Positions 40,785-48,780 of a stretch of 64,000 nucleotides of DNA are shown one piece after another. The translations under genes and the position numbers were made by a program. Positions within the stretch are counted from its first letter, which is position 1. Every line of letters starts with the position of its first letter. Origin of the DNA: Herbiconiux sp. VKM Ac-1786 (GTDB lineage: Bacteria > Actinomycetota > Actinomycetes > Actinomycetales > Microbacteriaceae); the NCBI RefSeq assembly GCF_015350805.1, contig NZ_JADKSG010000002.1, positions 1,488,001-1,552,000 on the forward strand, in the 5' to 3' direction. The notes beneath the pieces were generated by a model, which saw only the letters and a list, made by a program, of their open reading frames with translations, was not told where the DNA came from and did no database searches.

Positions 40785-41395
40785 CAGACGCCCTTCTCGC
40801 TCAGCGAGGCGTAGAACGCCCGCGCCTGGTCCCAGGTGGGGAGGATGCCGGCCGCGGCCGCCTCGGCGAGGGTCGGTGCATCCGTGTCCTTCGGGGAGAG
40901 CAGCGGCTCGCCCGCCTCGGGCGGGAAGACCAGGCCGATCGCCGGGTCGCGCGGGTCGATGCCGTGCTCGCGCTCGGCGTTGAAGGTCGAGGTGACGAGG
41001 TAGCTGACGGTGGCGTCGTCGGTCAGCGCCACGAACGCGTGGCCGAGGCCCTCGCTGAGGTAGATCGCGCGGCGGTCGACGTCGTCGAGCAGCACCGAGT
41101 CCCACTGGCCGAAGGTCGGCGAGCCGACCCGGATGTCGATCACGAAGTCGAGCACCGCACCATGGGTGCAGGTGACGTACTTCGCCTGCGACGGCGGGAT
41201 GTCGGCGAAGTGGATGCCGCGCACGACGCCCTTCTTCGACACGGACGTGTTCGCCTGGGCCAGGTCGAGCGGATGCCCGATGACCTCTTCGAGCTTGTCG
41301 AAGCGGTACCACTCCAGGAACACGCCACGGTCGTCGCCGAACTGCTTCGGCGTGATCTCATAGCTGTCGGGGATCGTCAATTCGCGGATCTGCAC
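40784..41395 (-). CDS. rmlC: dTDP-4-dehydrorhamnose 3,5-epimerase
   Basis: RmlC epimerises C3 and C5 of dTDP-4-keto-6-deoxyglucose. The 203-residue cupin protein has the conserved GVFLEWYR region, [15 protein letters not shown] with the catalytic His, and [22 protein letters not shown]. The form is diverged from enterobacterial RmlC but matches the actinobacterial one. The start is GTG at 41395, supported by TAGACT 6 nt upstream on the minus strand, so it may have a leaderless transcript separate from wecE (17 nt away). rmlA overlaps its stop. Confidence 0.92.
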   Translation of the reverse strand: MQIRELTIPDSYEITPKQFGDDRGVFLEWYRFDKLEEVIGHPLDLAQANTSVSKKGVVRGIHFADIPPSQAKYVTCTHGAVLDFVIDIRVGSPTFGQWDSVLLDDVDRRAIYLSEGLGHAFVALTDDATVSYLVTSTFNAEREHGIDPRDPAIGLVFPPEAGEPLLSPKDTDAPTLAEAAAAGILPTWDQARAFYASLSEKGV

Positions 41396-41401
41396 GGTGA
41401 G

Positions 41402-41407
41402 AGTCTA
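41402..41407 (-). promoter_or_regulatory. -10-like box of leaderless promoter for rmlC-rmlA
   Basis: TAGACT on the minus strand lies 6 nt from the GTG of rmlC, in the 17-nt gap after wecE. rmlCA can therefore probably be expressed without the wecE operon. Confidence 0.5.
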
Positions 41408-41412
41408 ACGAA

Positions 41413-42561
41413 TCACGCCACGCGCACCGGGCGGTACGAGGTGACCCCCTCGATCACGCGCTCGATCTGGGCGTCGGCGAGGCCGGCCCAGAGCGGCAGC
41501 CGCACGAGCTGCGCCGAGAAGGCGGCCGTGCGGTCGAGCACGTGGGCCGTGCGCCCGTAGCGCTGTCCGGCCGGCGAGGAGTCGAGCGGCACGTAGTGGA
41601 AGGCCGCCCGCACGCCCGCCTCGCGGAGGTGGGCGATCAGCCCCTGCTGCCCCTCGTGGTCGGGCATCACCGCGTAGAAGAGGTGGGCGCTGTGCTCGAG
41701 GCCGACGGTGTCGGAGACGAGGGTGGCGCCGACGTGTGCGGCCCACTCGGAGAGCCCCTCCGCGTAGGCGGTCCAGACGCCGAGGCGCCGCTGCTGGATC
41801 TCGTCGAAGGCCGCCAGCTGGGCGTCGAGCACGGCGGCGTTCAGTTCGCTCGGCAGGTAGCTCGACCCCTCGTCCTGCCAGGTGTACTTGTCGACCTGGC
41901 CGCGCAGGAAGCGCGCCCGGTTGGTGCCCTTCTCGCGGATCACCTCGGCCCGCTCCCAGAGCGCCGGGTCGTTCACGAGCAGCGCGCCGCCCTCGCCGCA
42001 GTGCACGTTCTTGGTGTCGTGGAAGCTCTGGGTGCCGAGCACGCCGACCGTGCCGAGCCGGTGCGCCCCGGAGCGCCCGCCCAGCCCGTGGGCGTTGTCC
42101 TCGACCAGGGCGACCCCGGCCTCGGCGGTCGCGGCGAGCAGGGCGTCGAGATCGACGGATGCTCCGCCGTAGTGCATCGCGATCACGGCCTTCGTGCGCG
42201 GGGTCAGCGCCTCGGCCACCTGGCCGACGTCGAGATTGCCGCTCGGGCCCTCGATGTCGACGAACACCGGGGTCGCGCCGCGCGCCACCACCGCGATGGC
42301 CGCCGAGGTGAAGGTGAAGCTCGGCAGCACGACCTCGTCGCCGGGGCGCACGTCGAGCAGCAGCATCGACATCTCCAGCGCGTGGGTGCACGAGGTGGTG
42401 AGCAGCGCGTCGGTGGCCCCGGTGACCTCCCGGAGGCGCCCGGTGGCCGAGGCCGTGAAGGCGCCGTCGCCGTGCGAGTGGTCGGAGTCGAGCACGGCGG
42501 CGAGGTTCGTCAGCTCACCGGGCGCCCGGTACGGGCGGCTGAAGACGATCTCATCGGGCAT
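41413..42561 (-). CDS. wecE: dTDP-4-amino-4,6-dideoxygalactose transaminase (WecE/RffA-like)
   Basis: This PLP-dependent DegT/DnrJ/EryC1-type aminotransferase has 382 residues. It matches WecE/RffA closely over REKGTNRARFLRGQVDKYTW followed by GSSYLPSELNAA, and over SCTHALEMSMLLLD and GDEVVLPSFTF. The PLP lysine is in SFHDTKN. WecE converts dTDP-4-keto-6-deoxyglucose (the RmlB product) to dTDP-4-amino-4,6-dideoxygalactose, so rhamnose and Fuc4N pathways would share a precursor. No acetyltransferase (WecD) is seen. A strong GAGGAGGGGG leader precedes the ATG, and 11 bp overlap the upstream GT. It ends an operon that begins at the GtrA gene. Confidence 0.88.
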   Translation of the reverse strand: MPDEIVFSRPYRAPGELTNLAAVLDSDHSHGDGAFTASATGRLREVTGATDALLTTSCTHALEMSMLLLDVRPGDEVVLPSFTFTSAAIAVVARGATPVFVDIEGPSGNLDVGQVAEALTPRTKAVIAMHYGGASVDLDALLAATAEAGVALVEDNAHGLGGRSGAHRLGTVGVLGTQSFHDTKNVHCGEGGALLVNDPALWERAEVIREKGTNRARFLRGQVDKYTWQDEGSSYLPSELNAAVLDAQLAAFDEIQQRRLGVWTAYAEGLSEWAAHVGATLVSDTVGLEHSAHLFYAVMPDHEGQQGLIAHLREAGVRAAFHYVPLDSSPAGQRYGRTAHVLDRTAAFSAQLVRLPLWAGLADAQIERVIEGVTSYRPVRVA

Positions 42562-43624
42562 CCTGTACCCCCTCCTCGAGTGCGTCGTCGGGCATGATCG
42601 TCTCGGGATCGTCGACCGTGAGGTAGAGCGGGCGTCCCATCGACACGTTCAGGCCCACGCCGATGTACTCGGCGATCACCCCGAGCGCGAACAGGATGGC
42701 GCCCGAGCACAGCAGCACGGCCACCATCAACGAGGCCCAGCCCGCCGTCTCGGGGTTCGAGCCCACCTGCGGGGCGATGATCACGTAAAGGGCGACGGCG
42801 ATGCCGAGCAGCGCGATGATGCCGCCCAGCACGCTGACGGCCCGGAGGCCGGCGGTGCCGCTGGTGAGCACCATGCGCCAGAAGTAGGCGAAGAGGGCGG
42901 GCAGCGAGTAGCCCGAGACGCGTCCGTCGGCCGTGCGCAGCCGGGTGGGGCAGGTCGCGACGCGGTTCGTCACCCAGGACAGGGCGACGTCGAGGTAGAC
43001 GCCGGTCGCCGCGAACGAGGCGAGTTTTCTGCCCATGTCGCCGCGCACGAGGCGGAAGCTCTGGAACTGGCTGGCGTCGGGGAGGTGAAAGGCGGTGCCG
43101 AGCATCCGCTTCGACGACTTCGAGGCCGCGGCACGGAAGAAGCCGTGCGGGCGCTCGTTCGTGAAGCGCGCGTAGACGACGCCGGCCCGCTCGCGGATGG
43201 CCGTGTCGAGGAAGGCGCCGAGGTCGGCGGGGTCGTGCTGGCCGTCCTCGTCGAGGGTGACGATCCAGCGGCCGGTCGACTTCGCCATGCCGGCGATCGT
43301 CGCCGCGTGCTGGCCGAAGTTGCGGCTGAGCCAGATGATGCTGACGAAGGGGAGCTGCTCGGCGAGGGTGCGCATCACGGCGTCCGACTGGTCGGGCCCG
43401 TTGTCGTGCACCAGGATGACCTCGGCGATGCGGTAGGCGTGGCCGTCGGGGGTGATCGCGCCGTGCGTGTAGGGCACGAGCTCGCCGACCATCGCCGCGA
43501 GGGTGCGCTCGCCCTGGTAGACCGGCACGACGACCGACATCGTGTAGACGGGCTCGCCGGCGCGGGACGGATCGGCGCGGGACTGATCGCCGGGGCGGGA
43601 CGGGACGGGGTCGACGGGGGTCAT
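42551..43624 (-). CDS. Membrane-anchored polyprenyl-phosphate glycosyltransferase (ArnC/GtrB-like GT2)
   Basis: This 357-residue GT2 protein has two C-terminal membrane helices (about residues 245-268 and 280-305) and a cytoplasmic tail. Motifs are MSVVVPVYQGERTL, VHDNGPDQSD, SRNFGQHAATIAGM, VTLDEDGQHDP as metal site and GxxxLxVALSW-type membrane-edge residues. This is the ArnC/GtrB layout of enzymes that load a sugar onto undecaprenyl phosphate. If it uses dTDP-Fuc4N from the overlapping wecE gene, it would make undecaprenyl-P-4-amino-sugar. The first 28 residues are proline- and arginine-rich, and an internal ATG at 43540 is a possible start. ATG 43624 overlaps the upstream stop (ATGA). Confidence 0.85.
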   Translation of the reverse strand: MTPVDPVPSRPGDQSRADPSRAGEPVYTMSVVVPVYQGERTLAAMVGELVPYTHGAITPDGHAYRIAEVILVHDNGPDQSDAVMRTLAEQLPFVSIIWLSRNFGQHAATIAGMAKSTGRWIVTLDEDGQHDPADLGAFLDTAIRERAGVVYARFTNERPHGFFRAAASKSSKRMLGTAFHLPDASQFQSFRLVRGDMGRKLASFAATGVYLDVALSWVTNRVATCPTRLRTADGRVSGYSLPALFAYFWRMVLTSGTAGLRAVSVLGGIIALLGIAVALYVIIAPQVGSNPETAGWASLMVAVLLCSGAILFALGVIAEYIGVGLNVSMGRPLYLTVDDPETIMPDDALEEGVQDAR

Positions 43625-45462
43625 CGCTGCGGGAGCTCCAGGAACGTGAATCGACCGTCGGGTGAGTCGAAGGTGGTGGTGGGCCCGACGACCGCCGTGA
43701 TCTGGTCGACGACCGTAGAACCAGAGTCAGTGTAAGCCGCCCGGTCGAGCACGAAGCCGCACGCGCCGAGACCCTCGACCGCGTCGACCAGCTCGGGGGC
43801 CGGCAGCGAGGCGAGCGCGCCGACCTCGTCGATGGGCGCGCGGCCCTTGATGCCGCCCGCCGACCAGCGCAGCGTCTCGGAGTGCAGGAACGGGCGCAGC
43901 TCGTCGGAGTCGGTCGCACCGTTCACGGGCGGCGACTCGGGGAAGGCGATGTAGGGCAGCTGGTAGATCAGGCACTCGGGCGCCACGTCGGCCTCGACCT
44001 GCTCGGTGAAGGTCTCGTCGGAGTCGTAGGCGGCCACGGTGGCGGCGCGGGCCTCCGCGTCGATCGGCGGGATCTGGTCCCAGACCGCGAGCAGCACGAG
44101 CAGCACCGCGAGGGGGACGGCGAAGGCCGTGAGGCGAGGGCTGCCCGTGCGGGTCGTGCCGCGCATCCGCCCCGCCACCCGGCGGACGAGACCGTCGAGC
44201 AGCAGCCCCACCGCGGCGAGCGCCAGCAGCGCGATCAGGATGGCGATGCGGTTCCAGGAGCGGATCGGGAAGTCGACGAAGGAGAGCAGCGTCGAGAGCC
44301 CGCCGACCGTGCCGAACAGGAAGGCGACGAGCGCGAGCCCGGCGAGCACGGCGAGGGTGCGGGTCGACTCCCCCGGGCCGCGCCAGCCCGTGCGGCCCGC
44401 CGAGAGCAGGAAATGCACCGCCACGACGACGAGCGCCACGAAGCCCGCGGCGGCGATCAGGCCGAGGGCCGGCTCCTCGGAGGGCAGCGGGTAGTAGGTG
44501 TCGTAGAGCTGACGCAGCGTGGCGAACGGGCCGAAGCGGTGGCCGGGCACGGGCAGCAGCAGCGACGAGAGCTTGAACGAGTAGAGCTCGGCCTCGGGCG
44601 GGCTGCGCACGAGCACGGCCTCGTTCACGCCGTTGGCGAGCCGGTACAGGATGCTCGGCGTCAGGTTCACGAGCATGACGCCGGCGATCAGCAGTCCGGC
44701 CGCAGCGGCCCCGAAGAAGCGCCGCCAGGCGCGGCTGCGCCAGAGGGCGCTGAGGCCGGCGACCGCGAGCACGAGGGCGACGAACACGGAGTAGTAGCTC
44801 GAGGCGGTGCCGAGGAGGGCCACCGTGCCGGCGGTGGCGGCGTTGCGGCCGGTGACCGGCCGGAGCCAGCGCCGCTCGGGGGTGCCGTCGGCCCGCTCCG
44901 TCGGGCGGAGGGCCCAGAGCGGCCGCCCGGTCGCGACGAGATAGATCAGCCCGACGGCCAGCGGCACCACGAAGTAGGCGGCGAGGAAGAGGTGCCCCTC
45001 GCCCTTGATGAAGTGGTACGGCGCCAGCGAGTAGACCACGCCGAGCGCGACGGCCAGCGGTGTGCCGACGCCCACCAGCCGGAGGAACCAGAGCGCCGTG
45101 ATCGCCGCCAGCGGGAAGCCGATGACGAAGTAGACGTTCATCGCCACCCCGAAGTCGGAGGTGAACAGCCTCAGCACGTCGGCGGCGATGAAGTGCAGGT
45201 TGTCGGCCTGCGGGTAGTCGCTGTAGAACTGCCCGTACGGGGCGCCGAGGTCGGGCTGGTGGGTGAACCAGCCGGTCTCGATGATCGTCTTGAAGTGCGA
45301 GGCCACGGCGAGCGCGTCGCCGGAGTAGTAGAAGGGCACGCGCCAGTCGACGCCCCAGAGGTTCAGGCCGAACCAGACGGCCACGAGCGACACGACGGCG
45401 GCGACGCCGTACGGCAGCAGACGGCGGCCGGCTCGGCTCAGGGCACTCGTCACGCCGCTCAC
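43621..45462 (-). CDS. GT-C-like polytopic membrane glycosyltransferase, unknown specificity
   Basis: The 613-residue protein has about 12 hydrophobic segments and a soluble C-terminal part from about residue 460 with AECLIYQLPYIAFPE-type content. The first outer loop has FYYSGDALAVASHFK and SDYPQADNLHF, acidic and aromatic residues where GT-C enzymes keep the catalytic acid. With the ArnC/GtrB-like GT2 directly downstream and GtrA two genes upstream, it completes a GT2/GtrA/GT-C three-part glycosylation set. GTG at 45462 is chosen because it overlaps the preceding stop (GTGA). The substrate is not identifiable; an amino-sugar transferase would fit wecE. Confidence 0.72.
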   Translation of the reverse strand: MSGVTSALSRAGRRLLPYGVAAVVSLVAVWFGLNLWGVDWRVPFYYSGDALAVASHFKTIIETGWFTHQPDLGAPYGQFYSDYPQADNLHFIAADVLRLFTSDFGVAMNVYFVIGFPLAAITALWFLRLVGVGTPLAVALGVVYSLAPYHFIKGEGHLFLAAYFVVPLAVGLIYLVATGRPLWALRPTERADGTPERRWLRPVTGRNAATAGTVALLGTASSYYSVFVALVLAVAGLSALWRSRAWRRFFGAAAAGLLIAGVMLVNLTPSILYRLANGVNEAVLVRSPPEAELYSFKLSSLLLPVPGHRFGPFATLRQLYDTYYPLPSEEPALGLIAAAGFVALVVVAVHFLLSAGRTGWRGPGESTRTLAVLAGLALVAFLFGTVGGLSTLLSFVDFPIRSWNRIAILIALLALAAVGLLLDGLVRRVAGRMRGTTRTGSPRLTAFAVPLAVLLVLLAVWDQIPPIDAEARAATVAAYDSDETFTEQVEADVAPECLIYQLPYIAFPESPPVNGATDSDELRPFLHSETLRWSAGGIKGRAPIDEVGALASLPAPELVDAVEGLGACGFVLDRAAYTDSGSTVVDQITAVVGPTTTFDSPDGRFTFLELPQR

Positions 45463-46298
45463 CGGGCCGCTCGCATGCGGCGGGCGTTCAGCGCGTAGTA
45501 GCCGCGGCGGGCCAGCGCCATCAGCTCGGCACGGCGGTCGCCGAGGCGCACGTCGGCGGCGCTGATCACGTCGGGCGCCTGCTCGCGGCACCACGCGTGG
45601 TAGGCCTTGGCCTGGGTCGACTGCTCGTCGACGAGGGCGACGCTCCACTGGGTGTCGTTGACCCGGAACACGGCGAGCGGCCGGTCGACGGGCAGGTAGT
45701 CGCCGCGCAGCAGCACCTTCGAGTAGCTCGTCTGGTCGATCAGGTAGGGGAAGCGGGCGTCCCAGCCGCCGGCCGCCTCGAGCTCGGCGCGGCGCATCGT
45801 CACGCAACCCGGCTCGCCGAACACGTTCGTGCCCTTCCGCACCGTCTGGCGGATGGCCTCGACGCCCGGCTGCACCGCGCGCCGCACGCCCTGCAGGCCG
45901 CGGTTGCGGATCGTCACTTTCCCTCGCGCGTCGACGATGTCGCGCGGGCTCGACACGAGCACGACCGACGGATGCGCGTCCAGGGCCTCAGAGTGCGCCT
46001 CGAGGGCGCCGGGGTACAGAAGGTCGTCGCCCGGCAGGAGCTTCAGGTACTCACCGCTCGCCGCCTCGGAGACCCGGCGCCAGTTGGCCTCCGCGCCTCC
46101 CCCGGCGGGGGTCGAGAGGATCGTGAGCCGAGCATCCGCTTCGAAGGCCCGCACCGCCTCGAGGGTGCCGTCGGTCGAGGAGTGGTCGGCGACGATGAGC
46201 TCGAAGTCGTCGTGGCGCTGAGCCAGCACGGAGCCGACCGCCTCGGCGATGTAGGCGGCGTTGTCGAAGGCCGGGATGACGACGGAGAGCTTGGGCAT
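45459..46298 (-). CDS. Family 2 glycosyltransferase
   Basis: The product is a 279-residue GT2 enzyme with LSVVIPAFDNAAYIAEAVGSV at the start, LIVADHSSTDGT and LKLLPGDDLLYPG, where GDD is the metal site near residue 96. The VMRR-like FGEPGCVTMRRAELEAAGG block is typical of GT2 EPS enzymes. The ATG at 46298 shares one base with the upstream GtrA stop, and its own stop overlaps the next GTG, so the whole unit from GtrA to wecE is tightly coupled. The donor is unknown. It is a cytoplasmic enzyme and so more likely extends the main chain than decorates it outside. Confidence 0.83.
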   Translation of the reverse strand: MPKLSVVIPAFDNAAYIAEAVGSVLAQRHDDFELIVADHSSTDGTLEAVRAFEADARLTILSTPAGGGAEANWRRVSEAASGEYLKLLPGDDLLYPGALEAHSEALDAHPSVVLVSSPRDIVDARGKVTIRNRGLQGVRRAVQPGVEAIRQTVRKGTNVFGEPGCVTMRRAELEAAGGWDARFPYLIDQTSYSKVLLRGDYLPVDRPLAVFRVNDTQWSVALVDEQSTQAKAYHAWCREQAPDVISAADVRLGDRRAELMALARRGYYALNARRMRAAR

Positions 46299-46807
46299 CA
46301 GCGGGGCTCGGTCGTGTCGGTGCCGATATGCAGCTCGGTGGCGGCCTCGGCCTCGGCGGCCCCGCGGCGGAACGAGAAGCCCTTGTGCCCGAACCAGCTG
46401 ATGGCGGTGGTGACCACGAGGATCGACAGCTGCGCGAGGATGCGGTTCCAGCCGAAGCCGACGAGCACCGGCAGGATGACCGCGTTGATCGCGATGGCCA
46501 CGAGGTAGACGCTCTCGAAGCGGGCGAGGTCGCGCCAGACGTGACCGCGCACCTTGAACACGAAGCGGCGGTACATCACGAACGCGAACAGCACCCCGAG
46601 CACGTGCGCGCAGGCGAGGGTGCCGAGCGAGCCGACGGTCTCGTTGACGGCCTCGTCGAGCCAGGCGCCGACCGTGAGGTCGAAGGCGATGAAGAACAGG
46701 AAGCCGACGCCGGTGTTGGTGGCGCCGACGAGGAGGAAGGCGATGCGCTGATCGCGGATCAGCCGCAGCAGGGGCCCGGGCGCACCGGCCTGCTGAGGAT
46801 CATTCAC
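46298..46807 (-). CDS. GtrA-family membrane protein
   Basis: This 169-residue GtrA protein has four hydrophobic segments. It shows FLLVGATNTGVGFLFFIAF, ACAHVLGVLFAFVMYRRFVF, and WFGHKGFSF near the end, the family's C-terminal aromatic box. GtrA proteins probably help move polyprenyl-phosphate sugars across the membrane. It heads an operon with a GT2, a GT-C-like protein, an ArnC-like GT2 and wecE. GTG at 46807 is supported by TAGAGT 7 nt upstream on the minus strand, consistent with a leaderless mRNA. It differs clearly from the GtrA at 13.0 kb, so each probably serves its own module. Confidence 0.86.
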   Translation of the reverse strand: MNDPQQAGAPGPLLRLIRDQRIAFLLVGATNTGVGFLFFIAFDLTVGAWLDEAVNETVGSLGTLACAHVLGVLFAFVMYRRFVFKVRGHVWRDLARFESVYLVAIAINAVILPVLVGFGWNRILAQLSILVVTTAISWFGHKGFSFRRGAAEAEAATELHIGTDTTEPR

Positions 46808-46814
46808 GCAGGCC

Positions 46815-46893
46815 ACTCTAGAGGCCCGAGCCGTCAGGAAGCCGAGCGACACCCGCCCCACTCCGGGGGCGGCTCCCGGCCCTCCCGTACAAT
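46815..46893. promoter_or_regulatory. Divergent promoters of the GtrA-wecE operon and rmlBD
   Basis: On the minus strand TAGAGT (46815-46820) lies 7 nt from the GtrA GTG. On the plus strand TACAAT (46888-46893), flanked by CCCG and CGGG, is the likely rmlB -10 box. rmlB then has a leader of about 28 nt with GAGGAG at 46911, partly paired with CCTC at 46918. Confidence 0.5.
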
Positions 46894-46927
46894 CGGGAAC
46901 GACCACATCTGAGGAGACCTCCCCACC

Positions 46928-47914
46928 ATGAAGATTCTTGTCACCGGCGGAGCCGGATTCATCGGCTCCAACTTCGTCCGACGCACGCTCGAAGACGCCT
47001 ACCCGGGCCTCGAAGGCGCCGAGGTCGTCGTGCTCGACGCCCTGACCTACTCGGGCAACCTCGACAACCTGCTGCCGGTGAAGGACAGCCCGCGGCTCAC
47101 CTTCGTGAACGGCGACATCCGCAACGGCCAGCTGCTCGACGACCTGTTCCCCGGGCTCGACGCGGTCGTGCACTTCGCCGCCGAGTCGCACGTCGACCGC
47201 TCGGTGCGCGACGCCTCGATCTTCGTCGAGACCAACGTGCTCGGCACCCAGCAGCTGCTCGACGCCGCGCTCCGCAACAACCTCCCCCGCTTCGTGCACG
47301 TCTCCACCGACGAGGTCTACGGCTCGATCGCCGAGGGCTCGTGGGCCGAAGACCGCCCGCTCGAGCCGAACTCGCCCTACTCGGCCTCGAAGGCCGGCAG
47401 CGACCTGCTCGCCCGCTCGTACCACCGCACGCACGGCATGAACATCTCGATCACGCGCTGCTCGAACAACTACGGGCCGTACCACTTCCCCGAGAAGGTC
47501 ATCCCGCTGTTCGTCACCAACCTGATCGACGACAAGCACGTGCCGCTGTATGGCGAGGGCAACAACATCCGGGACTGGCTGCACGTCGACGACCACACCC
47601 GCGGCATCGCGATGGTGCTCGTGAACGGCCGCGCCGGCGAGATCTACAACATCGGCGGCGGCACCGAGCTGACCAACAAGGAGCTCACGCAGCTGCTGCT
47701 CGACGCGACCGGCAAGGACTGGTCGTACGTCGACCGCGTCGCCGACCGCCTCGGCCACGACCTGCGCTACTCGGTCGACATCTCCAAGATCCGCGACGAG
47801 CTGGGCTACGAGCCGCAGGTGCCGTTCGAGCAGGGCCTGGCCGACGTGGTGCAGTGGTACCGCGACAACCGGCAGTGGTGGGAGCCCCTCAAGGCCCGCG
47901 CGGCCCTGAGCTGA
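46928..47914 (+). CDS. rmlB: dTDP-glucose 4,6-dehydratase
   Basis: RmlB converts dTDP-glucose to dTDP-4-keto-6-deoxyglucose, the branch-point intermediate for rhamnose (RmlC/D) and Fuc4N (WecE). The 328-residue extended SDR has VTGGAGFIGSNFVR, VHFAAESHVDRSV, VHVSTDEVYGSI with the dehydratase TDE triplet, YSASKAGSD (YxxxK) and RCSNNYGPYHFPEK. All residues expected for RmlB are present. GAGGAG lies about 11 nt before the ATG. rmlD follows after 14 nt in the same direction, so the two are co-transcribed. Confidence 0.97.
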   Translation: MKILVTGGAGFIGSNFVRRTLEDAYPGLEGAEVVVLDALTYSGNLDNLLPVKDSPRLTFVNGDIRNGQLLDDLFPGLDAVVHFAAESHVDRSVRDASIFVETNVLGTQQLLDAALRNNLPRFVHVSTDEVYGSIAEGSWAEDRPLEPNSPYSASKAGSDLLARSYHRTHGMNISITRCSNNYGPYHFPEKVIPLFVTNLIDDKHVPLYGEGNNIRDWLHVDDHTRGIAMVLVNGRAGEIYNIGGGTELTNKELTQLLLDATGKDWSYVDRVADRLGHDLRYSVDISKIRDELGYEPQVPFEQGLADVVQWYRDNRQWWEPLKARAALS

Positions 47915-47928
47915 GCGTCGCGCATCCG

Positions 47929-48780
47929 ATGACTCGCTATCTCATCACCGGGGCGGCCGGGATGCTCGGCCGCGACCTGCAGGAGGCCCTCGCGGGCCGC
48001 GACGTCGTGGCGCTCACCCGTGCCGAGCTCGACATCACCGACCCCTCGGCCGTGGCCGCCGCGGTCGCGGGCGTCGACGTCGTGTTCAACTGCGCCGCCT
48101 ACACCGCGGTCGACGCGGCCGAGACCGACGAGGAGGCCGCTCGGCTGGTGAACGCCGTCGGGCCCGCCACGCTCGCCTCGGCCACCCGGGCCACGGGCGC
48201 GAAGCTCGTGCAGATCTCGACCGACTACGTCTTCCAGGGCGACGCCACGTCGCCCTACGCCGAAGACGAGCCGCGCGACCCGCTGAACGCCTACGGCCGC
48301 ACCAAGGCCGGCGGCGAGGAGGCGGTGCTCACGGGCAACCCCACCGGCGGCTACGTGGTGCGCACCGCCTGGCTGTACGGCCGGCACGGGGCGAACTTCC
48401 CGGCGACGATGCTCCGGCTCGGCCGCGAACGCGACAGCGTCTCGGTCGTGCACGACCAGGTCGGGCAGCCCACCTGGACCGCCGACCTGGCGCGCCAGCT
48501 GGTGCTCCTGGCCGACTCGGATGCTCCCGCCGGCGTCTACCACGGCACCAACTCCGGGCAGGGTTCGTGGTTCGACTTCGCCCAGGCGACCTTTCAGGAA
48601 GCCGGACTCGACCCTGATAAGGTCAAGCCCACGGACAGCTCGCAGTTTGTTCGTCCCGCCCCGCGTCCCGCGTACTCCGTGCTCGGGCACGACGCGTGGT
48701 CCCGAGCGGGATTGGAGCCCATGCGAGACTGGCGCACCGCGTTGCACGAGGCGGTGACCTCGGGGATTTTTGGAGAGTAA
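47929..48780 (+). CDS. rmlD: dTDP-4-dehydrorhamnose reductase
   Basis: RmlD reduces dTDP-4-keto-L-rhamnose to dTDP-L-rhamnose with NAD(P)H, the final step. The 283-residue SDR has ITGAAGMLGRDLQ, FNCAAYTAVDAAE, VQISTDYVFQG, YGRTKAGGEE (YxxxK) and VRTAWLYG. It is full length. The ATG at 47929 has no strong ribosome binding site, but translation may reinitiate after rmlB. Its TAA shares an A with the ATG of the following GT4 gene (TAATG), so the GT is coupled to rhamnose synthesis. Confidence 0.95.
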   Translation: MTRYLITGAAGMLGRDLQEALAGRDVVALTRAELDITDPSAVAAAVAGVDVVFNCAAYTAVDAAETDEEAARLVNAVGPATLASATRATGAKLVQISTDYVFQGDATSPYAEDEPRDPLNAYGRTKAGGEEAVLTGNPTGGYVVRTAWLYGRHGANFPATMLRLGRERDSVSVVHDQVGQPTWTADLARQLVLLADSDAPAGVYHGTNSGQGSWFDFAQATFQEAGLDPDKVKPTDSSQFVRPAPRPAYSVLGHDAWSRAGLEPMRDWRTALHEAVTSGIFGE

